Both the position numbers and the translations under genes were made by a program. Positions 7,989 to 15,781 of a DNA stretch of 64,000 bases are shown here, piece after piece (position 1 is the first letter of the stretch; each line of letters opens with the position of its first letter). Where the stretch lies: positions 248,001-312,000 of the forward strand of contig NZ_JBHLTP010000013.1 of NCBI RefSeq assembly GCF_042434395.1, written 5' to 3'. Under the pieces are notes generated by a model. The model had not been told where the DNA came from and searched no databases. It saw only the letters and a program-made list of their open reading frames with translations. Source of the DNA: Pontibacillus salicampi (GTDB taxonomy: Bacteria > Bacillota > Bacilli > Bacillales > BH030062).

Positions 7989-8273
7989 ATGAATAAGCAT
8001 TGGTATATGAAACTGGGAGCAGCATTTTTTGCATTAGCATTAGTAGCAGCTTGTGCCCAAGAGGAAGAAACACCTGAGGAAGAAGAGCAGCAGCAAGAAG
8101 AAGAGCAACAGCAGGAGGAGAACGGTGACGACTCCATGTCTGATGAAGAAATGAAAGAAGAGCAAGATGAAATGATGGGAGAAGATGGAGAACAGCAAAA
8201 CGGCGGTACTGAGGAACAAAAAGGAGAAGGCGAAGATAAGCAGAACATGGAAGAGGAAGAAGATAGCCAATAG
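7989..8273 (+). CDS. Small Glu/Gln-rich lipoprotein
   Basis: Signal peptide of about 21 residues ending in the lipobox LVAAC, so the mature protein is lipid-anchored outside the membrane. The remaining 70 or so residues are nearly all Glu, Gln, Asp, Met, Asn and Gly, with no hydrophobic core and hence no expected fold. AAAGGAGGAGTAATCT precedes the ATG. It stands alone between two terminators. I know no function; an acidic, hydrated surface brush or cation buffer at the membrane is a guess that fits a salt-adapted cell. Confidence 0.75.
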   Translation: MNKHWYMKLGAAFFALALVAACAQEEETPEEEEQQQEEEQQQEENGDDSMSDEEMKEEQDEMMGEDGEQQNGGTEEQKGEGEDKQNMEEEEDSQ

Positions 8274-8300
8274 AGATGAGCAATTTGCTCATCTCTTTTA
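8272..8300 (+). terminator. Terminator after the acidic lipoprotein gene
   Basis: AGAGATGAGCAA pairs with TTGCTCATCTCT almost without a loop, followed by TTTT. It overlaps the stop codon region. Confidence 0.85.
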
Positions 8301-8396
8301 TTTGGAGGGAGAATAGAGAAACGATACTATTAAATCAGCATCCTTTTTATGACAAAAGGGTTACAATTTGGTAAATTATTCATGCTCTCAACATAA

Positions 8397-8403
8397 TTCG
8401 ACA
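8397..8403 (-). promoter_or_regulatory. Spo0A box upstream of comK
   Basis: TTCGACA, the reverse complement of TGTCGAA, 83 bases before the comK start. Spo0A~P is known to bind the comK promoter in B. subtilis, which makes this copy biologically sensible. I could not find convincing paired AT-boxes for ComK autoregulation in the same gap. Confidence 0.4.
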
Positions 8404-8485
8404 GATTTCTTCTTTTTCCCTTAGTACAATTTACTCAGTTGTACATTATATTGAAAAAATGTATGTTAAGGGGGATATATCAGGG

Positions 8486-9049
8486 ATGGCAGCACAGTCA
8501 CTTAGAAAAAGGAAGGAAATCAAGAGCGAATACCTAATATCAGAGAAGACGATGGGAGTTTTCTGGAATGAGGATTTAGAGTACACCTCCAAAATATTAG
8601 AGCCTAATCGAATTGTTTATTGTAATAAATCACCAATTCAAATTATTACCGAATCTTGTGCAGCAAATGGAACTCCGCTTAGTGATAGGAGAGGTCAAAT
8701 GGAACGCATACTGCATTCCAATACAAAGCTCCCTGTGGCAATAAATCCAGAAGCCTACATATATATGTTCCCAACTAGATCCCCTAGAAGCATTTATTGT
8801 AATTGGATAGCTTTTTACCATGTGCTTGCCTATGACCATAAAAAGGAGCATGAGGGCAGTACAATAATATTTCAAGATAGAACTAAGGTTCGTTTAACAA
8901 CCCCCGGTTTGTCACTGGAAAAGCAAATGCATCGTACGGCAATGGGGATAGCTGCTCATATTCGTGATACATTACAGAATAAGGATTTTAAAACTCAGCC
9001 GATGTATTCCAGAGAGCAAATGGAGGAACTGGTGTACGTCCAAGATTAA
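8486..9049 (+). CDS. comK: Competence transcription factor ComK
   Basis: Master activator of competence genes. The recognisable ComK core runs through IVYCNKSPIQIITESC, MFPTRSP, the NWIAFYHV block (GWISHVHV in B. subtilis) and LEKQMHRTAMGIAAHIRDTL. I favour the ATG at 8486 because AAGGGGG lies 11 bases upstream; the in-frame ATG at 8459 has no ribosome site. That gives 187 residues, close to the 192 of B. subtilis. It is monocistronic with its own terminator. A Spo0A box lies upstream. No competence operon is in the window. Confidence 0.9.
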   Translation: MAAQSLRKRKEIKSEYLISEKTMGVFWNEDLEYTSKILEPNRIVYCNKSPIQIITESCAANGTPLSDRRGQMERILHSNTKLPVAINPEAYIYMFPTRSPRSIYCNWIAFYHVLAYDHKKEHEGSTIIFQDRTKVRLTTPGLSLEKQMHRTAMGIAAHIRDTLQNKDFKTQPMYSREQMEELVYVQD

Positions 9050-9057
9050 GATATCTA

Positions 9058-9086
9058 CAACCTCAGGCTGAGCCTGGGGTTTTTGT
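9058..9086 (+). terminator. Terminator after comK
   Basis: AACCTCAGGCT followed by AGCCTGGGGTT and TTTTG; a GC-rich stem with a short T-run. Confidence 0.75.
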
Positions 9087-9143
9087 GTTCGAGAGGATTC
9101 AAGAAGATAATCCAGGATGCACCAAAATACGACCAACACATAC

Positions 9144-9172
9144 TTGTCAGTCATAGTCGTATTTAGTATAGT
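9144..9172 (+). promoter_or_regulatory. Sigma-A promoter of the efflux operon
   Basis: TTGTCA at 9144-9149, 17-base spacer, TATAGT at 9167-9172. Near-consensus, about 109 bases before the TetR gene. Confidence 0.65.
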
Positions 9173-9183
9173 TAGACTGTAAC

Positions 9184-9197
9184 TGACCAGCCAGTCA
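9184..9197. promoter_or_regulatory. Probable TetR-family operator
   Basis: TGACCAGCCAGTCA, an imperfect inverted repeat with TGAC and GTCA arms, the style of operator bound by many TetR regulators. It starts 12 bases past the -10 element, so binding would cover the transcription start and repress the whole TetR-MFP-RND operon. Confidence 0.6.
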
Positions 9198-9280
9198 TCA
9201 TGTGATTCAGCAAGAACCTACACCCAGGGATAGAGGAGTTAACTCATGCTCTTTCTATACATAATAAGGAAGTGAATACC

Positions 9281-10153
9281 TTGAACGAAAAAAAGCGCAC
9301 ATTGATCGAGACCGGAATGAAACTCTTTGCCCAGAAAGGCTTTCATGAAACCTCCATTCAGGAAATCGCAGATAACGGCGGTGTTTCAAAGGGAGCTTTT
9401 TATCTCCATTTCAATAATAAAGAAGATCTTCTCATTCACATACATCAATATTATTATTACGGACTAATGGAAGAAGTGAATCGCGTTCGGAAGCTCGATT
9501 TAGAGCCAAAGGAGTCCTTAGCAGAGCAAATTAAAGTTCTGTTGCAAACCTTCATGAATAACAAGGAATTTATCATTATGCACATGCGGGAGAACGTCAA
9601 TGTTCATTCGGAATCGAGTGAATTTTTATTAGATATAAGACGGCATAGCTTTCGATGGGCAAGAAGCAACCTGTTGACCATCTATGGATCCAGCCTGCAG
9701 CGAAAAGTTATTGATGCCTCCATTTTATTAGAGGGCTTTTTACACGGGTACGTTAAATGGCTCGTCATTGACGATTTACTCCTGGACTTAGATTCTCTAT
9801 CTAAATTCATCGTTAGACGTGTAGACGATGCTATCCTCGGAATGATGGAGGAAGCCGAGGAGGCGCAAATCACTCCTGAGAAAATTCAGGAACATTTCCC
9901 CCAAGGTGCTCGTAAAGACATGGAAGAGGCCGTGCAGGACATATTAGGTCGCATGCGGGGTAAAATAGAGTATCTTGATATACAGGAATCCCAGAAAACA
10001 GACCTTTATAGCACCATTTCCGTTATGGAGCAGGAGATGGAAAATGACGAGCCACAGCGAGTTATTTTTCAAGGGATGCTTAGTCTATTTAAAGCATACT
10101 CACCGTTTCATAAAGACATCGAAGAGATATTGGAGTTTTTGGATATTAAATAA
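9281..10153 (+). CDS. TetR-family regulator of the RND operon (YerO-like)
   Basis: The N-terminal HTH SIQEIADNGGVSKGAFYLHF (about residues 25-45) is typical TetR. The rest is a long helical ligand domain, giving 290 residues, longer than most TetR proteins but like B. subtilis YerO, which also neighbours an RND pump (YerP/SwrC). The TTG at 9281 is chosen because AAGGA lies 10 bases upstream; the GTG at 9272 is only one base from it. The gene leads a three-gene operon, 34 bases before the fusion protein, behind a promoter with an overlapping operator, so it probably represses itself and the pump until an amphiphile or drug binds. Confidence 0.85.
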   Translation: MNEKKRTLIETGMKLFAQKGFHETSIQEIADNGGVSKGAFYLHFNNKEDLLIHIHQYYYYGLMEEVNRVRKLDLEPKESLAEQIKVLLQTFMNNKEFIIMHMRENVNVHSESSEFLLDIRRHSFRWARSNLLTIYGSSLQRKVIDASILLEGFLHGYVKWLVIDDLLLDLDSLSKFIVRRVDDAILGMMEEAEEAQITPEKIQEHFPQGARKDMEEAVQDILGRMRGKIEYLDIQESQKTDLYSTISVMEQEMENDEPQRVIFQGMLSLFKAYSPFHKDIEEILEFLDIK

Positions 10154-10187
10154 GGATGGATAGGACTACAGAGGGGAGTACATAAAG

Positions 10188-11546
10188 GTGAAGAAGATAG
10201 GTATATATATGGTAATGCTATGGACGGTGCTTGTGATTAGTGCTTGTTCAAACGATCAAACAAGTGACGAGCCAGAAGAAGAGCAGGTAACGCCAGTTAA
10301 GATAGCAAAGGTCTCAAAGGGAGATTTACAGATTGAGAAGGAAGTGTATGGACGGGCGATGCCTGGTGCTCAATCTGGAATTATCCCAAAAGCGAACGGC
10401 GAATTAGTAGAGCTTACGATTGAAAAGGGCGACGTCGTGAAGAAAGGGCAAACAATTGGCCGCATTGATACTGGCAACAGCCAGGATAATGTTCGACTGC
10501 AGGAAATTGCCGTCGAATCAGCTCAAAAGCAGTTAGACCAAGCCGTTAGTCAGCGGGAGGCAGCAGAGGAAAACCTAGCTAATGCAAGAGAACAGCTGGA
10601 CGATGCCAAGAGCGCTCAAAACGCAAGTAAGGGCGGCTCTACTGGAAGTGTAGAGGATTTAGAAAGCCTTTTATCAAATGCTCGTCAAAACGAGGAGCGG
10701 ATGCAGGAGCTAGTAGAGTCTGGCGCGGTGAAGAAGGAAGAGTTAACGAGGGTTCAGTCCCAGGTAGAGGAGCTCACGAAGCAATTGTCACAAGCTCAGC
10801 AGCAGAACCAGCAAGCACAAGCAGCAGCCGGTCAATCTGCTGTAGCCCAAGCGGAAATGGCTGTCACCCAAGCAGAGCAACAGTTAGATAGCGCTAAGAT
10901 TGGTGTCGAGCAGGCAGCGCTGCAGGTGGACCAAGCTCAGGTCCAGCTAGAGCAAGCGAAAGGACAGCTGCAAAATGGAGCCATTACCTCTAACCAAGCA
11001 GGCGAGGTCGTATCGCTGGAAGCAAAAGAAGGAGACATGGTCTCCAATACACAGCCCATGGCAACAGTGGTCAGCCTCAACCCAATTAAAGTAGAGGCGA
11101 CGGTTAGTCCAGAGGAGCTGCAGCTCTTTGAAAAAGGGAAGGAAGTTCCGGTAGCCATTTCCTCCGTGCAGGATGATTTTAAGGCTAAGGTGAACTACAT
11201 CTCACCAGTAACAAACGATACGGGGCTGTATCCCGTGGAAGCAACCATCGCCAATTCTGATAAGGTTATTAAACCGGGTATGATGGTAACCTTCCAGCTG
11301 CCTGAGGTTACAGTCAAGGATAAGCTCCTTGTACCGACATCCGCTGTACTGGAAGAAAACGGAGAGTCGTTTGTGTACGTAATTGCAGAGGAAAAAGCGA
11401 AAAAGACTCCAGTGGAGGTAATCCGGGCACAGTCAAATACGACAGCAGTGAAAGGAGAACTTTCTAAAGGCGACCAGGTCGTCATTAAGGGACAGCTCAC
11501 ACTTTCGGACAACAACAAGGTCAGCATCGTAAAGGAGGACAACTAA
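10188..11546 (+). CDS. RND efflux membrane-fusion lipoprotein
   Basis: Periplasmic-adaptor-type (HlyD/AcrA family) subunit. Signal peptide with lipobox VISAC, so Cys20 should be acylated and hold the protein on the outer face of the membrane. A split lipoyl domain occupies about residues 60-90 and 265-295, with a long Gln/Ala/Glu-rich coiled coil (about residues 100-260) between. Beta-barrel and membrane-proximal domains follow. GTG start with GGGGAG upstream. Gram-positive cells have no outer membrane, so the partner is the RND pump encoded directly after its stop. No TolC-like protein is expected. Confidence 0.9.
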   Translation: MKKIGIYMVMLWTVLVISACSNDQTSDEPEEEQVTPVKIAKVSKGDLQIEKEVYGRAMPGAQSGIIPKANGELVELTIEKGDVVKKGQTIGRIDTGNSQDNVRLQEIAVESAQKQLDQAVSQREAAEENLANAREQLDDAKSAQNASKGGSTGSVEDLESLLSNARQNEERMQELVESGAVKKEELTRVQSQVEELTKQLSQAQQQNQQAQAAAGQSAVAQAEMAVTQAEQQLDSAKIGVEQAALQVDQAQVQLEQAKGQLQNGAITSNQAGEVVSLEAKEGDMVSNTQPMATVVSLNPIKVEATVSPEELQLFEKGKEVPVAISSVQDDFKAKVNYISPVTNDTGLYPVEATIANSDKVIKPGMMVTFQLPEVTVKDKLLVPTSAVLEENGESFVYVIAEEKAKKTPVEVIRAQSNTTAVKGELSKGDQVVIKGQLTLSDNNKVSIVKEDN

Positions 11547-14500
11547 GTGAAACTTGTCGATACCTCCGTCAAACGACCAGTTGGGGTGTTCATGATTGTC
11601 ATTGCAATCGTGGCACTAGGGTTTGTTTCCCTAAGAAACTTAACCATCGATCTGTACCCAGAGATTGATCTGCCGATTGCCGTCGTTTCCACCAGCTATC
11701 CTGATGCAGCCCCACAGGAAGTGGAGAAGCTCGTCAGCCGGCCTGTTGAATCAGCCGTTAGTTCTATAGAAGGAATCAACACTGTACAATCCCAATCTCA
11801 ACCAGGTGCCTCTCTCGTCATTATGATGTTCGAGAACGGGACGAATCTAGATAACGCCTTACTGGACGTACGGGAGAAGGTCGATCAAATAAAAGCGGCT
11901 CTCCCGGAGAATGCCAACGATCCGAGTATCCTTCGCTTTGATCCGCAGCAAATCCCAGTTATGTGGCTCGGGTTATCAGGAGAAAATGCAGAGGAATTAA
12001 CCAATATCGCCGAAGATGATCTCGTTCCTTATTTTGAGCGTCAAGGCGGAGTGGGCTCTGTCAGCATCGAGGGTGGTAAAACACGAGAGGTGCAAGTACA
12101 GGTGGACCGGGCGAAGCTTGCTCAATACGGTTTAAATGCCGGTTCCCTCGTCCAGGCAATAGGGGCCGCCAACCAATCTACATCGGCTGGTGTGCTGGAA
12201 AAAGGGGATCAGGATTTACAGGTACGCATACAAGGGGAGTTTGAGACTGTAGACGATGTCCGTGAGACACAGATTATATCCCCTCAAGGCGCCCAGCTTG
12301 AGCTGCAGGAAGTAGCGACGGTTGAAGATACATTTAAAGAGAGTAGCACGATTTCTAAGGTAAATGGAAAATCGTCTGTCGTCCTTTCCGTTCTTAAGAA
12401 AAGTGATGGAAACACAGTAGAGGTCGCTAATAATATGCTAAGTGCCATGGAGGATGTGGAGAAAGATCTCCCGGAAGACGTCAGCCTTGATATCGTATTC
12501 GATACATCGACCTTTATTAAGCAATCCATTAACTCTGTTGTCCAGAACATCATCCTCGGAGGAGTGTTCTCGGTCTTAATCTTATTGCTGTTTCTGAAAA
12601 GTGTTCGAGCAACCATCGTTATTGGAATCTCCATTCCAATAGCCATCATCTCCACCTTTACCTTGATGTATTTTACAGATAATACGTTAAACGTTCTTAC
12701 CATGGGAGGACTGGCGCTCGGAATCGGGATGATGGTCGACAGCTCGATCGTTATTTTAGAGAATATCGTTTCCTACCGTCAAAATGGCTATTCGCTTAAG
12801 GAAGCGGCGAAAAAGGGAGCCTCAGAGCTCGCCCCAGCCGTTATTGCTTCAACGACCACGACGCTTGTCGTCTTTTTACCAATTGTGTTCGTGGAGGGTA
12901 TCGCATCAGAGCTATTTACACCTCTAGCCTTAACGGTGTCGTTCTCGCTCATAGCTTCCTTAATCGTATCGATTACCCTGATACCGATGTTGTCCTCGAA
13001 ATTGCTAACTAAGGCAATGAAGGACAATGGCCGTCGATACTGGTTCGATCGATTCATGAACAAAATAAACAATGGCTATAAATCTATGCTGCGATGGACG
13101 CTGAAGCATCGTCTCATTACGCTGATTTCCACCATTGTTATTGTTGGAGCAAGTCTAGCTCTAACACCGTTCCTCGGTACGGAATTCATTCCATCCTCCG
13201 ACCAGGGACAAATTGAGATAAAGGTAACCGCACCAAGCGGAACATCTCTAGAAGGCACAGAAGATATCACCAACCAAGTAGACGAAAAGCTAAAATCGTA
13301 TGAGGACGTCATTGAATCAAATTACTTAAGCGTCGGCGGTGGAGGATTTGAAGGATTCTCCTCCACCTCCAACCAGGCCACCTATACGATGCAGCTCATC
13401 CCGCCAGATAATCGGGAACGGACGACAAGTGATATCATGCAGTCCATTAACGATGATTTAACCAATATCGTTGGAGCAGAAATTACTGTCAGTGAAATGT
13501 CAGCTGGATTAGGAACAGGTTCACCTGTCACGATCCAGATTAACGGCGATAACTATGAAGTTCTTCAGGAGCTTGCTGATCAGGTGGTATGGATGATTGA
13601 TGACGTGGAAGGCGTGCACAACCCAGAAACATCATCCTCCGAAAGCCGGCCGGAGATTCAAGTAAAGGTGAACCGGGACAAAGCAGCCCAATACGGTTTA
13701 ACCTATGATCAGGTAATGAGTCAGGTTTCCATGTCGTTCAGCGGACAGGTCGCAACACGCTTTCGAGAGGACGCTGATGAGGTAGATGTGCGCATGATCC
13801 TGCCAGAGGACGAGCGCAGTACAATCGGTGACCTGGAATCTACTCAAATTCAAACACAAAATGGAACCATGATTCCGCTCGCATCTATCGCAGAGCTAGA
13901 GCAAGTCCAAGGACCAGTTACCTTACTCCGCGAAAATCAGCAGCGTCAGGTAAACGTCGAAAGTGACATCCTCGACCGAGACCTTGGAAGTATTACCGAA
14001 GATATTAAACAAAAGCTCGAAGGCATGAATTTTCCAGAAGGATATGACTATGCCATCGGCGGACAGGCAGAGGATATGACAGAATCATTCCAGGACCTAG
14101 CCTTGGCACTAGTCTTCTCCATATTCCTGGTCTATGCTGTCATGGCCATCCAATTTGAGAACCTGCTGTATCCATTTGTTATCATGTTCTCCATGCCAGC
14201 AACTGTCACAGGAGTACTTGGCGGACTATTTATTACCGGAAAACCACTGAGTATCCCAGCCCTTATCGGGGTCATTATGCTCGCTGGTATCGTCGTTAAC
14301 AATGCCATTGTACTCGTCGATTACATCAATATTGTCCGTTCCAAAGGAGCCGATCGCTACGAAGCCATACTAGAAGCCGGACCAAGCCGACTACGACCAA
14401 TACTCATGACAACACTCACCACTGTACTCGGCATGATTCCACTAGCTCTAGGACTCGGCCAAGGCTCCGAAGCACAACAGCCAATGGCCATCACAATAAT

Positions 14501-14639
14501 CTTTGGACTGACCGTATCTATGTTCTTTACCCTGATACTCATTCCAATTGTATATACCTACTTCGACGACTTATCCCGCAAAGTCGTAGCCCTATTCCAA
14601 CGCGGCTTCAAGCGGAAGAAAAACGTTGTAGAGGAGTAA
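11547..14639 (+). CDS. RND-family efflux permease (SwrC/YerP-like)
   Basis: Proton-driven RND pump of 1030 residues with the usual duplicated plan: TM1, large extracellular loop, TM2-6, TM7, second large loop, TM8-12. The fourth-helix motif reads GMMVDSSIVILENI, with the proton-relay Asp present and Ser where enterobacterial pumps have a second Asp. The GTG follows the TAA of the fusion protein with no gap, and AAAGGAGG lies inside the preceding gene, so translation is coupled. SwrC in B. subtilis exports surfactin and supports swarming; the TetR neighbour makes the comparison reasonable, but the substrate here is unknown. Confidence 0.93.
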   Translation: MKLVDTSVKRPVGVFMIVIAIVALGFVSLRNLTIDLYPEIDLPIAVVSTSYPDAAPQEVEKLVSRPVESAVSSIEGINTVQSQSQPGASLVIMMFENGTNLDNALLDVREKVDQIKAALPENANDPSILRFDPQQIPVMWLGLSGENAEELTNIAEDDLVPYFERQGGVGSVSIEGGKTREVQVQVDRAKLAQYGLNAGSLVQAIGAANQSTSAGVLEKGDQDLQVRIQGEFETVDDVRETQIISPQGAQLELQEVATVEDTFKESSTISKVNGKSSVVLSVLKKSDGNTVEVANNMLSAMEDVEKDLPEDVSLDIVFDTSTFIKQSINSVVQNIILGGVFSVLILLLFLKSVRATIVIGISIPIAIISTFTLMYFTDNTLNVLTMGGLALGIGMMVDSSIVILENIVSYRQNGYSLKEAAKKGASELAPAVIASTTTTLVVFLPIVFVEGIASELFTPLALTVSFSLIASLIVSITLIPMLSSKLLTKAMKDNGRRYWFDRFMNKINNGYKSMLRWTLKHRLITLISTIVIVGASLALTPFLGTEFIPSSDQGQIEIKVTAPSGTSLEGTEDITNQVDEKLKSYEDVIESNYLSVGGGGFEGFSSTSNQATYTMQLIPPDNRERTTSDIMQSINDDLTNIVGAEITVSEMSAGLGTGSPVTIQINGDNYEVLQELADQVVWMIDDVEGVHNPETSSSESRPEIQVKVNRDKAAQYGLTYDQVMSQVSMSFSGQVATRFREDADEVDVRMILPEDERSTIGDLESTQIQTQNGTMIPLASIAELEQVQGPVTLLRENQQRQVNVESDILDRDLGSITEDIKQKLEGMNFPEGYDYAIGGQAEDMTESFQDLALALVFSIFLVYAVMAIQFENLLYPFVIMFSMPATVTGVLGGLFITGKPLSIPALIGVIMLAGIVVNNAIVLVDYINIVRSKGADRYEAILEAGPSRLRPILMTTLTTVLGMIPLALGLGQGSEAQQPMAITIIFGLTVSMFFTLILIPIVYTYFDDLSRKVVALFQRGFKRKKNVVEE

Positions 14640-14644
14640 GCGTA

Positions 14645-14673
14645 AAGACGCCCTGAATGGGGTGTCTTTTTTG
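14645..14673 (+). terminator. Terminator of the efflux operon
   Basis: AAGACGCCC, loop TGAAT, GGGGTGTCTT, then TTTT. Confidence 0.85.
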
Positions 14674-14679
14674 TAGTGG

Positions 14680-14855
14680 AGGGTGATATCTGGCCGAAAG
14701 TCCCTGTCTTTGATGGAGAGAGCATATGTTAATCCAAAAGAGCATTTCTCGTTTTGAGAGTACATATCCCATTCCGAGAGCGAAAATCCAACTATAACAG
14801 CAACAGCGCGTACCTCCTCCTTAACCCTAGCCAAAATCCACCCATTCACCCAAAA
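14680..14855. repeat. Degenerate repeat array, copy A
   Basis: In the 420-base gap after the RND operon, units of roughly 20-25 bases share a core like GAGAGC-N-N-ATATCC: GAGAGCATATGTTAATCC, GAGAGTACATATCCC and GAGAGCGAAAATCC, with a weaker AGAGCATTTCTC between. A CCA-rich tail follows. The same core recurs in the gap after gtaB (32.4 kb). It is not translated plausibly on either strand. The remaining 14,856-15,061 is AT-rich leader for the next gene with no clear promoter. Confidence 0.5.
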
Positions 14856-15061
14856 TAGTCCTTTCTCAATAGAAAATAGGGGAAATATAGGTATTTTGTT
14901 CCTTTTATTATCATAAATAGTGTTGGATTCTCCTTGGATTTATTGTAATATTTTATGTGTTATGATGGATGCTAGGATATGGGAACTGTTTTCATGGGCA
15001 ATAGGGGGCTCATGTTTATAGGGTACATGTGTAATAAATACATATAAAGGTGGACGATGAC

Positions 15062-15685
15062 ATGGGGAAACTGAAGTACGTTGGGGTAGCCTTTCTTGCA
15101 GTTGTGGCATTGAGTCTTGTGTTGTACGGGATATTTAAACCGGACTTATCTTTTGTCATGGATTGGGGGAAGAACGACAATCCTTCTACCCAGCAAGAAG
15201 CTGCTGATCAGATGACGAATACAGCAAGTGCAGAATCTTCACAACAGTCGGATGCTGGCGAATCAGAAGAAGAGAATACTACTGCTGAGGGAGAAGCCGG
15301 GACAGAGGAGTATGTTGAGGAGGTAGATATGGATTTAAGTCTTGGGGATTTTATTGCTCAGATGCACTCATTCTATAATAATACTCTTGGGTACGGAGGC
15401 TATAAATCTATCGATGATCAGAAGCAGAGGGAACAGGCGAGGAAGGTGCTTTCCTATTTACAAGGGCAAGATAGCTATGAAGAAATTGAATGGAGTGATA
15501 TTGAATCGATCCAAGCCCATGCGCAAACAGCACTGGCAAAAATGGATCCGAGTTCTGATGACGACCCGACACAATCATTATTGTATCTGCATCGTTATTT
15601 TCATGACTTAGATGTCGGTCTCAATGATTATGATGCTGCGGAGAAAATCTGGGGCGTGACGAAAACTGTCGGAAAAGGGAACTGA
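15062..15685 (+). CDS. Membrane-anchored extracellular protein, unknown function
   Basis: Residues about 5-24 form a signal anchor (YVGVAFLAVVALSLVLYG). A Gln/Ser/Glu-rich acidic linker runs to about residue 95, and a helical C-terminal domain of about 110 residues carries HSFYNNTLGYGGYKSIDD and YLHRYFHDLDVGLN. I do not recognise the domain. ATG 15062 is preferred over GTG 15050 because AAAGGTGG lies 8 bases before it. No terminator separates it from pgcA, but pgcA has its own promoter just after this stop codon, so the two are probably separate units. Confidence 0.7.
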   Translation: MGKLKYVGVAFLAVVALSLVLYGIFKPDLSFVMDWGKNDNPSTQQEAADQMTNTASAESSQQSDAGESEEENTTAEGEAGTEEYVEEVDMDLSLGDFIAQMHSFYNNTLGYGGYKSIDDQKQREQARKVLSYLQGQDSYEEIEWSDIESIQAHAQTALAKMDPSSDDDPTQSLLYLHRYFHDLDVGLNDYDAAEKIWGVTKTVGKGN

Positions 15686-15714
15686 TTGACGAAACGTGAC
15701 AAGATTATTAGAAT
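15686..15714 (+). promoter_or_regulatory. Sigma-A promoter of pgcA
   Basis: TTGACG at 15686-15691, 17-base spacer, TAGAAT at 15709-15714; close to consensus, 67 bases before the pgcA start. Confidence 0.65.
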
Positions 15715-15781
15715 TCTCTTTTTGTCCTAAAGAGATGTGATAGACTAGCAAGTATACTACATAGACAAAGGGTGGTTCTAT

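Noticed and set aside
8301..8485. ComK autoregulatory boxes (AAAA-N5-TTTT pairs) upstream of comK
   Set aside because: AT-rich tracts are present, but no pair with the right internal spacing could be found.
14592..14849. Minus-strand open frame over the end of the RND gene
   Set aside because: It crosses the terminator and repeat array and has no family features.
14680..14855. Possible CRISPR array
   Set aside because: Repeat units are diverged, of uneven spacing and without unique spacers, and no cas genes are present.
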